From assembly GCF_051201685.1 (NCBI RefSeq), contig NZ_CP179213.1, positions 3,100,001 through 3,164,000 on the forward strand: a stretch of 64,000 nucleotides of DNA. Reading direction: 5' to 3'. Below the pieces are notes generated by a model, which saw nothing but the letters and a program-made list of their open reading frames with translations, did no database searches and was not told the origin of the DNA. Of the stretch, positions 19,530 through 26,769 are shown in pieces; position 1 is the stretch's first letter, and each line of letters opens with the position of its first letter. The position numbers and the translations under genes are program-made. The DNA comes from Luminiphilus sp051201685. GTDB lineage: Bacteria > Pseudomonadota > Gammaproteobacteria > Pseudomonadales > Halieaceae.

Positions 19530-20099
19530 CTAGACGTCGACATAACGCTCTTTTACGAGATTTAATATGGCCTGCTTGACTGCAGATCTGTCCTTCTCCC
19601 AACGTCGCCCCCGCCCCACAAAGAGTGACTCTCCCTCCACCAGAGTTAAGAGCATGAGGGATTCTGCGCGAGCATTAACGACACCCTTCGCTGCCATAAG
19701 AGTCTCTAACTTCGCCAAGAACGTGGCATAGACCTCTTCTAACAAATCGGATACCAGGGGCTCTACCTGCTCCATAGCCCACAGCTGAGTCCAAAGCCGG
19801 TCATTGAATAGCTGCTCTGATGTGCCAACCTGCTCATCGAGCATAAATTCAACCATACTCATAATAGAAGGAATTTCACTGGGTCCTCCCGGGGCACTGA
19901 ATGCAGAAGTGATCTCAGCCTCAATGAAATTCACCAAGGCAGTTAGCAGTGCATCCCAGGTCCGAAAATGGTATTGCAGTGCACCCAACTTCAAACCACT
20001 CGCCCGGGCCAAGGCCCGCATGCTGAGGCTGCTGTAGCCCTCGTCGGCAATGAGTTTTATTGCTTCGCGCAAGATCTCTATTTTTCGATCGGCCTTCAT
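19530..20099 (-). CDS. TetR/AcrR family repressor
   Basis: 189 residues. The N-terminal helix-turn-helix is plain: REAIKLIADEGYSSLSMRALARASGLKLGALQYHF. The C-terminal domain, which would bind the inducer, is not assignable. It lies convergent to the serine hydrolase at the end of the flavoprotein locus. No other local regulator is present between 1 and 29 kb, so it is the best candidate to bind the dyad at 16032-16071 and perhaps the palindrome at 1273. No matching site is seen before its own start, so it may not autoregulate. Confidence 0.9.
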   Translation of the reverse strand: MKADRKIEILREAIKLIADEGYSSLSMRALARASGLKLGALQYHFRTWDALLTALVNFIEAEITSAFSAPGGPSEIPSIMSMVEFMLDEQVGTSEQLFNDRLWTQLWAMEQVEPLVSDLLEEVYATFLAKLETLMAAKGVVNARAESLMLLTLVEGESLFVGRGRRWEKDRSAVKQAILNLVKERYVDV

Positions 20100-20231
20100 A
20101 TCAGGTTTCTATTATTTTGCTCTCGGCTTAATGGGCATGATCGCCACTGTGCGCCCGAGTATGCCTTACTCGCGGCCTGATATGCACCATGCCCCCCCAC
20201 AAGCCCTAAATAGAAACGCTAGGTTGAGGCT

Positions 20232-20528
20232 TTAGGCAGCCAGTAAATACCTAGGAGAAAATCGATAGCCAGTTCCGCGGACGGTTTGAATGAGGTCACT
20301 GTATACAGGGTGGAAGTTCTTCAGAGTTTTGCGAAGACGGCGAATACTTACGTCAACAGTGCGCGCATCCACACAGGCGTTATTACCCCAAATCTGCTGG
20401 AGTATTTGTTTGCGTGCATGGGCCCGCTCGGGGTGCAGCATGAAAAATTTCAATAGGTTAAATTCCGTGGGCCCTAACATTAGAATCTGTGAGCCCAAGG
20501 TGACACGACGGTTATCAGGCTCCAGCAA
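20232..20528 (-). pseudogene. phoB: PhoB-type response regulator, C-terminal fragment only
   Basis: 98 codons that match the DNA-binding half of PhoB closely: LGPTEFNLLKFFMLHPERAH, DARTVDVSIRRLRKTL and QTVRGTGYRFSPRY. The receiver domain is absent: in-frame TGA lies immediately before the TTG at 20528 and no receiver-like sequence is seen beyond. The fragment ends at its natural C-terminus, so the left end is intact and the break is at about 20527. It is probably a remnant of a phoB gene or a duplicate cut by the rearrangement that brought the next genes. A lone winged-helix protein that still binds DNA cannot be excluded. Confidence 0.8.
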
Positions 20529-20557
20529 TCAATTGGTTGTTCAGTTATGTATACATT

Positions 20558-21378
20558 TTATGCAGAACGACTTGACCAGCTGGATTTGCGTGCCGCAACC
20601 AATACCAGCAGCCCGGCTAGTAACAGCAGCATCCACCACGATAGGGCAGGAACCGCTCGGCTGCCCGTTATAACACGCGTTGGCACCTGTGTACCGAACG
20701 TCACCACGTTGCTGGGTGGGCCGTCGCCGTTTTGGTTTACGCCAACCACGGTCACCTGGTACTCAGTGTTGGGCGACAGGCCGGTGAGTTGAAGCGTTAG
20801 CGTGTTGGCGCCGGCGACCTCTATGCGCACCGGTGCTACGCTTCCATCTGTTGGTACGTAGGTCACCCCATAGCCGGTGATCGGCTCATTAGGCGCCGGG
20901 TCTTTGGGCCGTGACCAGGACACGGTGACACCTGAGTCAGTAGCACCGGATATAAGCGTGTTAGGGGCCAGCGTCAGTTGGACGGCCCCGATAGTGCGAG
21001 TGCCGTTGCCGTCTACCCGGGGATTGCCGAAGATATCGCGCGTGATCACTGCTCCATCAATGGGGCTGAGCAACTCATTCGCGCCATTGGCGTCGGGTAT
21101 GGCGTCAATCAGGACGCCAGGCATAACTGCGGTGCCCAGCAGTGGTGTAATCGGCGCCGTAAATCCGTTAGAGCCGAAGAGTTCATTGGGCAGCCCCGGT
21201 GGATCTGTGAGCAGTGCGGGTTGGCCAACTGTATGGCCTCGACAATCGAACCCGGGCCTTGACAGGTATTCGCGGTGACGTTGTAGGTTGCCGCAAGCGC
21301 AGTGTGCGTCTTTAGAAGGAGCAGGCCAAACAGCATCGCGCCGGTCAGCGGGAGACAACCGATAGTAGATATTTTCAT
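20558..21378 (-). pseudogene. Surface protein with FN3 and IPTL-CTERM tail, frameshifted
   Basis: Read in two frames. The first (from ATG 21378, AAGGA upstream) gives a signal peptide and ATYNVTANTCQGPGSIVEAIQLAN, the start of a choice-of-anchor-Q / beta-helix surface protein. Near 21219-21225 the meaning jumps to another frame, which gives the end of such a domain (NPRVDGNGTRTIGAVQ), a fibronectin type III domain (SGVTVSWSRPK...TGLSPNTEYQVTVVGV) and a C-terminal VPALSWWMLLLLAG...ARK that resembles the IPTL-CTERM sorting signal. The beta-helix core expected between is missing, so the gene seems to have suffered both an internal deletion and a frame loss. It lies next to the PhoB fragment. Confidence 0.7.
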
Positions 21379-21623
21379 GTTGTGTATCCTTCTAAACATT
21401 GAGCGGTTGGATGCCTTACGGAGTCATTGATCTGTGGCGGAGAAGGGGCAACAGACTACGGTGAAATAAAGCTAGTGCACATGACCCAAAATTATAGAAA
21501 ATACAAATGTGGTGTCTAGGGGGTACTGACAAGTTAACTGTCCCAAATTGCTAGAATCGGCCCGTGAATACTTATAAACGACACAGATTACTTCATTAAA
21601 GTATTTATATTTTAGAGAGATAG

Positions 21624-23447
21624 ATGTTCAAGCTATTAGTAATAAATTGTTTGGTGTTATTGGTGAGTTTTTCAACGACTGCTAATACGCAAACAACACT
21701 AGAACTGCAAATACAAACAGTGTTAGATGACATGTCGTTAGCAGGTATTAGTTGGGCAACCGTTGATGGTCAACAGAGTGAGATTGGCAGTGCTGGTTTT
21801 GCCAATTTAAAGCAACAATTACCGATGCAAAATACCGACAAAGTACATGTTGGGTCGGTGTCAAAATCTGTTTTGGCAATGGGTGTATTACGTCTAATCA
21901 CAACCGGTGAGTTGTCTTTGCATACGCCCATCGCTAATTTATTACCAAAGCTCGCGTTCAACAATCCTTGGCGAGAAAATGCACCTATCACAGTCGAGCA
22001 TTTATTAGCACACACAGCGGGTTTAGAAAATATTCGCATGTGGCAGATGCTTAGCGTTACACCCACACCGAATACGCCATTAATTGAGGCGTTCAAAAGT
22101 CGAAATACATTACTGAATATTCGCACCCAGCCTGGCAGTCAATATCTATATTCAAATATAGGTTACCAACTACTGGCAATGGTTATTGAGACGGTGACGA
22201 AACAAAGTTACGAAACCTATCTCGACCAAGCGTTACTAAAACCATTGGGAATGTTAGACAGTACTTTTCATTTTGTGAGCCAAGAAGGCGAAAACGCCGA
22301 CCCTCGTTTAGCCATGGGCTATCATGAAAATGCTATGCCTCAACCAGCGGTAGCCATGTTCTTGAGAGCGCCAGGTCAATTCACAACCACCGCCGCTGAT
22401 ATGGTGAAATTTATGATGTTCACTATGGGAGAGGGCAAATTAAATAGTGAAGTATTTATTCATTCAGATTTATTCTCAGCGCTGTCATATCCTGAAAATA
22501 CAGAAGCGGCAACGGTTGGACTAAAGGTAGGCCATGGTTTGGCGTTAGCGAATCGTGATAGACATGGCGTAATAGCTGAATGTCATCCAGGTTCTACTTT
22601 TGGTTTTAACGCAAATTTTTGTTTGTTCCCTAAGCAAAAGAAAGGTTTTTTCTTTGCCGTTAATACAGATAATGAATCTCGATATATTGAGCGCTTTAAC
22701 AAGCTATTTATAAAAAGTTTATCGGTAACTTCTGCACCTGAGGCTCAACCAGAAATAAAGGCAGCTGCATTATCAAGCCCGTCACTTGCTAAAAGTGGTG
22801 TGTATTTTCTCGCCCCAAACAGCATGGCAGAATTTTCGCTCGTAGATCGTGTGTTCCATTTTGTCTGGGTATCACAAGCACAGTCTCAACTGACTTTACG
22901 CTCTTTACAAAGTGCCGATGTAACACTGCAAGCTGTGAGTCAGAATTTATACAAAGCCAATGAACGAGTCACTCCTTCACATGTATTTTTTCAAAATTCT
23001 CAACGCGACATGATGCTAAGCAGTGGTTATAAAACGTATCAGCAAGGCAGCATACTTGAACTTTTATTTTATTGGTCCAGTTTACTGTTTGGTTTAATAG
23101 GACTGGCTTACGTTTTATTTTCAGGATTTGTAAAGTGGATGTTTTGGCGTCAAAACGCGTTAACATTGAGCCCGATAGTGGCAAACTTAGTTCTTTTTGT
23201 TGTGCCAGCGGCATTATACTCGACACAAAGTTTTTTAATGTTTTCAGAAGTGACAGCTGCGTCGATATCACTGGCAATTTTATCGGGTTTACTACCATTT
23301 AGCTTACTTTGTACACTGTGGCTAAACTATAAATGCACAGCTAAAAACGTTTGGCAGCGAATTGACCGCGTATTCATTTTAATGGCACTACAGCTGTGTA
23401 TTTTATTGCTCTTAGCAGGTCAATTTCCGGTTATATTCTGGCGATGA
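21624..23447 (+). CDS. Serine hydrolase with C-terminal membrane domain, AT-rich gene
   Basis: 607 residues: signal peptide (MFKLLVINCLVLLVSFSTTA), class C beta-lactamase fold with SxxK in GSVSKSVLAM (about residues 78-82) and YSN in QYLYSNIGYQ, then from about residue 480 four hydrophobic segments that should anchor it in the inner membrane. The base composition is visibly more AT-rich than all neighbours, and codons such as TTA and AAA are frequent, which suggests recent transfer from an AT-richer gammaproteobacterium such as an Alteromonadales member. Its own promoter region (TTAAAGTATTTATATTTTAG just upstream) is also AT-rich. Substrate unknown. Confidence 0.88.
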   Translation: MFKLLVINCLVLLVSFSTTANTQTTLELQIQTVLDDMSLAGISWATVDGQQSEIGSAGFANLKQQLPMQNTDKVHVGSVSKSVLAMGVLRLITTGELSLHTPIANLLPKLAFNNPWRENAPITVEHLLAHTAGLENIRMWQMLSVTPTPNTPLIEAFKSRNTLLNIRTQPGSQYLYSNIGYQLLAMVIETVTKQSYETYLDQALLKPLGMLDSTFHFVSQEGENADPRLAMGYHENAMPQPAVAMFLRAPGQFTTTAADMVKFMMFTMGEGKLNSEVFIHSDLFSALSYPENTEAATVGLKVGHGLALANRDRHGVIAECHPGSTFGFNANFCLFPKQKKGFFFAVNTDNESRYIERFNKLFIKSLSVTSAPEAQPEIKAAALSSPSLAKSGVYFLAPNSMAEFSLVDRVFHFVWVSQAQSQLTLRSLQSADVTLQAVSQNLYKANERVTPSHVFFQNSQRDMMLSSGYKTYQQGSILELLFYWSSLLFGLIGLAYVLFSGFVKWMFWRQNALTLSPIVANLVLFVVPAALYSTQSFLMFSEVTAASISLAILSGLLPFSLLCTLWLNYKCTAKNVWQRIDRVFILMALQLCILLLLAGQFPVIFWR

Positions 23448-23553
23448 AGTCACACGATTAGAGCCACATTTTGCAATATTGAAAGGTCGCTGTTTTGAGC
23501 CAAATACCGCTTTTAATAGAGTATTTCCATGCTGCGCTATTGGTATAACCGCG

Positions 23554-23598
23554 ATTTCAACGGCCGCTAAAAAGCCAAATAACCAGCGCCGTTGAAAT
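23554..23598. repeat. 11-bp perfect inverted repeat
   Basis: ATTTCAACGGC (23554-23564) and GCCGTTGAAAT (23588-23598), 23 bp apart, between the AT-rich hydrolase gene and the DUF1826 gene. It could be a long-loop terminator or the trace of a mobile element end at the right border of the foreign stretch. I see no transposase. Confidence 0.6.
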
Positions 23599-23628
23599 TT
23601 GTCAGGCCGGGCCGGGCATCAGGAAACC

Positions 23629-24318
23629 CTAACCCCCAAAATCTAATGTCAGCAGCAAGCGCCTTGCGCCTCCGGTAAGGTTTGGTGAGCGGTGTACTAA
23701 CCCACCATTCTCATTGCCAATCCATGCCTCACCTTTTAGCAAAGCAATGTCGCCCGATCTCATCGTACGAATGTCATCGGCTGATTTATAAAGCCCTAAG
23801 TCGGAGTCAGGCAGTCCGAGATAACCCATGCCTAGCTTGGTACGATCAACCCTTTCCTGCGGCAGCCACTCAGTCGCTCGACCTGAATAGGTAGTGACAA
23901 GTCGACAGGGCACCTTATCAACATGAAAGCGTGGACACATGGCCTCGTTAAGCGCGGTTAAACGCAAACCCGCGCGCTTTAAATCAAACAGAAAACAAAA
24001 CATTTCCACGATTTCAGCAACATCTTCGGCTAAGGGACCTTGATAGTTTTTGGGCAGCACCTCACTAACACCCTCGTAGGCCTTAGCAGGTGTTGTCATT
24101 AGGCTCATCCCAAAGGCTGGAGCCAGATCTAATAGGTGTTCTACAGAACAACGCAGCGGCTCAGGGAGTTCCCGGTGCCAATTCGCGATGTTTACATCCT
24201 CTTCATAGATCGCCGATAGCACCGCTACATCATTACCCGCTACAGAACGCCGGGTTTTGATCGTTGGGCTGTCCTCTCCCAGTACCTTACGTGCCGCTAC
24301 AGGCACCTGACTATTCAC
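23629..24318 (-). CDS. DUF1826 protein of the zinc island
   Basis: 229 residues; a family that travels with COG0523 GTPases in pseudomonads and relatives. The start is GTG at 24318, whose bases overlap the TGA stop of the GTPase gene (4-bp GTGA overlap), a sign of translational coupling. Residues 132-134 read HVD in CPRFHVDKVPCRL, and His209 lies in GLVHRSPNLTGGARRLLLTLDF, so an HxD...H...R pattern like that of iron(II)/2-oxoglutarate oxygenases is present; the reading is mine and unproven. No signal peptide. It is in the same transcript as the GTPase that starts next to a Zur-box-like site, so it is probably made under zinc limitation. Confidence 0.8.
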   Translation of the reverse strand: MNSQVPVAARKVLGEDSPTIKTRRSVAGNDVAVLSAIYEEDVNIANWHRELPEPLRCSVEHLLDLAPAFGMSLMTTPAKAYEGVSEVLPKNYQGPLAEDVAEIVEMFCFLFDLKRAGLRLTALNEAMCPRFHVDKVPCRLVTTYSGRATEWLPQERVDRTKLGMGYLGLPDSDLGLYKSADDIRTMRSGDIALLKGEAWIGNENGGLVHRSPNLTGGARRLLLTLDFGG

Positions 24319-25523
24319 GACTGCTGCTCCCACTGGGGAAAAGGGTCGGTAAGGGTCGCCCAATACTGTTTGCCCCTAAGCAGCTCATCCTCAGCCAGTA
24401 AGCAGTCGTCTAGGGCCCGCCTAATTCCTTGTTCATCGAGATCCTGACCAATAAATACAAGCTCCTGACGCATATCGCCGAAGGGCTCAACCCAAACCTT
24501 ATCGATACTCTCGAGATACTCCTCTTCAGTGGGCCAATTGGCGCGGGGAACCGCAGACCAAAACAACCCCCCAAACCCATACCGGGCAATACCCCCCGCT
24601 TGACTCCACTGGCCCGCGAACTCCGGGCGTGTAGCCAACCAGAAGTACCCCTTTGAGCGCAGCAACTTGCCATAGCGCTCCGTATCATGAAGAAAGTGAT
24701 GGAATTTTTCCGGGTGAAACGGCCTTCGTGCAACATAGCTGAAACTACTAATGCCATATTCCTCAGTTTCAGGAACGTGCTCACCGCGCATTTCTTGCAG
24801 CCAGCCCGGCGCCTGCTGCGCGCGCTCAAAGTCGAAGCGTCCTGTGTTCAAGACCTCATCAACATCTACACCGCCATGGGCTATGGGTATTAGCTTTGCC
24901 CGAGTATTCAGGGTGCGCAAAATCGCCGTCAGGCGTTCGACCTCTGAGGGGATGGCCAAATCGGTTTTACTGATCAAAATGACATCGGCAAATTCCACCT
25001 GGTCAACGAGCAAATCGGCTACCGACCGCTCGTCGTCCTCGCCCAAAGACTCCCCCGCGTCTTGAAGAAATTTGGCTTCGTCATAGTCACGAAGAAAATT
25101 CATGGCGTCGACAACCGTCACCATCGTGTCAAGGTCGGCGACCTGAGACAGCGACACGCCGTCTTCATCAGCAAAGGTAAAGGTCTCAGCCACAGGCAAG
25201 GGTTCTGAAATACCCGTGGACTCGATAACCAAATAATCAAACCTGCCGTCTTTAGCGAGCTCAGTAACTTCTTCTAGGAGGTCTTCACGTAACGTGCAGC
25301 AAATGCAGCCGTTACTCATTTCAACCAACTTTTCTTCGCTACGGTTTAGCGACACCTCGTTTTTGACGACAGCGGCGTCGATGTTGATTTCACTCATATC
25401 ATTGACGATGACAGCGACCTTTTTGCCCTGGCGGTTGTTCAAAATATGGCTAAGCACCGTGGTCTTTCCTGCCCCTAAAAACCCTGATAACACGGTAACG
25501 GGCAGCTTTGATTCAACTTGCAT
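24315..25523 (-). CDS. COG0523 (CobW/ZigA-type) metallochaperone GTPase
   Basis: G3E-family GTPase of 402 residues. Walker A GFLGAGKT at 14-21, the metal-binding CxCC motif GCICC at 72-76 (Cys73, 75, 76), ISKTD as guanine-specificity motif, and the CobW C-terminal domain (SSFSYVARRPFHPEKFHHFL). These proteins are thought to deliver zinc to enzymes when zinc is scarce. The length and the link to DUF1826 match the Zur-controlled subgroup in pseudomonads. GGAG precedes the ATG. The start is 77 bp from the Zur-box-like site at 25600. Confidence 0.92.
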   Translation of the reverse strand: MQVESKLPVTVLSGFLGAGKTTVLSHILNNRQGKKVAVIVNDMSEINIDAAVVKNEVSLNRSEEKLVEMSNGCICCTLREDLLEEVTELAKDGRFDYLVIESTGISEPLPVAETFTFADEDGVSLSQVADLDTMVTVVDAMNFLRDYDEAKFLQDAGESLGEDDERSVADLLVDQVEFADVILISKTDLAIPSEVERLTAILRTLNTRAKLIPIAHGGVDVDEVLNTGRFDFERAQQAPGWLQEMRGEHVPETEEYGISSFSYVARRPFHPEKFHHFLHDTERYGKLLRSKGYFWLATRPEFAGQWSQAGGIARYGFGGLFWSAVPRANWPTEEEYLESIDKVWVEPFGDMRQELVFIGQDLDEQGIRRALDDCLLAEDELLRGKQYWATLTDPFPQWEQQS

Positions 25524-25599
25524 GGCTTATTACTCCACCCTTACGGGGCTTTACTCTTTTAGCAGCACCGCTTGAAGCAACGGTGCGAAACTTCTTTTT

Positions 25600-25617
25600 G
25601 ATATGGTGTATCATATC
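25600..25617. promoter_or_regulatory. Zur box between the two divergent COG0523 genes
   Basis: GATATGGTGTATCATATC, a nearly perfect 18-bp dyad of the gammaproteobacterial Zur type (compare the Pseudomonas-like GTTATAACAT core). It differs at only 3 of 18 positions from the site at 29327-29344. It lies between two divergent GTPase genes, so one site can control both. Confidence 0.8.
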
Positions 25618-25681
25618 ATTTTCTGGCTGGCTTAGGTATCAAGTTTGCACCCCTATGCCTGCAGCTGAGGGACGAAAAGCG

Positions 25682-26674
25682 ATGGGCTCGAAGGTCACAG
25701 CAGTCAATGTTATTGCCGGGTTCCTTGGTGCCGGAAAGACTTCCGCTATTTTGGGCCTGCTATCTCAGAAGCCAAAACACGAAACCTGGGCGATCATCGT
25801 TAACGAGTTTGGTGAAATTGGTATCGACGGCAGCTTGCTTCGGGCACAGACAAAAAACGAAGACGTCGTTGTTATTGAAGTTACAGGTGGGTGTATGTGC
25901 TGCTCTGCGGTGTTTTCAATGGATTTGGCCCTAAGCCAAATTCTGCACCTCGTCGCCCCCGACCGATTACTGATTGAACCCACGGGGCTGGGCCATCCTA
26001 TTGAGATTCTGGAAACACTCAGCGCTGAAGCCCACAGAAATACCCTATCGATTCAACAAACCGTTGCCGTGGTTGACGCCCAAGTGTTGTCCTCGGGCAC
26101 TAACGCTCAACACCCAAACTTTGATCAACACCTTACGATTGCCGATCTTATCGTGGCTAACAAATCAGATCTCTGCGCACCGGCTGACTATGACTTGTTA
26201 CAAGATTACGTCCGCGAGACTTTGGGCAGCCGAGCAAAAATAATCGCGGCAACTTATGGCAACGTTGATATTGGTCAGCTTGAGGGCAACACAGACTGGA
26301 GGTCGATAGGCCCCCAAATCCACCAACCTGATCGCGAGGCCTCGCTACCCGAAGACCAGCCGCTTCCAGAATGTGGCTTTCTCCGAGCGGAGAATCAGGG
26401 TGAAGGTTTTGAAAGCACGGGGTGGCGCATTCGCCCTGAGATGATCTTTCGCTATGCCGCGTTATTTGCGTTCTTGCGTAGGCTGAACGTGGCTAGGATG
26501 AAGGCTATTTTCATCACTGAAAAAGGAGTTTTTGCCTACAACATGGTCGGTAGCGTACTTCAGGAGTTGCCCATTGACGACTGCATGGAGTCGAGAATCG
26601 AAATTATTGCTGAGTCTATCGATGCCAATTGGGAAGACCGCTTGCTGGGCTGCCTTATAAAGAATAACGCTTAA
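25682..26674 (+). CDS. Second COG0523-family GTPase
   Basis: 330 residues. Walker A GFLGAGKT at 13-20, metal motif GCMCC at 70-74 (Cys71, 73, 74), and VANKSD as guanine motif. It is shorter than the partner gene and from a different COG0523 subgroup. The open frame begins at 25508, but that would place the Zur site inside the gene. The ATG at 25682 has GAGGGA about 10 nt upstream and gives the normal N-terminus, so I use it. Probably another zinc chaperone made under the same control, perhaps for a different client enzyme. Confidence 0.88.
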   Translation: MGSKVTAVNVIAGFLGAGKTSAILGLLSQKPKHETWAIIVNEFGEIGIDGSLLRAQTKNEDVVVIEVTGGCMCCSAVFSMDLALSQILHLVAPDRLLIEPTGLGHPIEILETLSAEAHRNTLSIQQTVAVVDAQVLSSGTNAQHPNFDQHLTIADLIVANKSDLCAPADYDLLQDYVRETLGSRAKIIAATYGNVDIGQLEGNTDWRSIGPQIHQPDREASLPEDQPLPECGFLRAENQGEGFESTGWRIRPEMIFRYAALFAFLRRLNVARMKAIFITEKGVFAYNMVGSVLQELPIDDCMESRIEIIAESIDANWEDRLLGCLIKNNA

Positions 26675-26711
26675 CGTCCATCACGCGCCGCGTTCATAAA
26701 CGGAAGGTAGA

Positions 26712-26728
26712 GGCCTCCCAAGGAGGCC
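26712..26728. terminator. Stem-loop between convergent genes
   Basis: GGCCTCC (26712-26718), 3-nt loop, GGAGGCC (26722-26728). There is no clear T-run on either side, so it is a weak or factor-assisted terminator between the second GTPase gene and the convergent ZnuD-like gene. Confidence 0.5.
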
Positions 26729-26769
26729 CCTGCATCATTGAGTCTTTACGTTAATTATCAGCACAGCAA

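Noticed and set aside
23554..23598. Integron attC site
   Set aside because: The arms do not match the attC core sequences (RYYYAAC / GTTRRRY) and no integrase is present.
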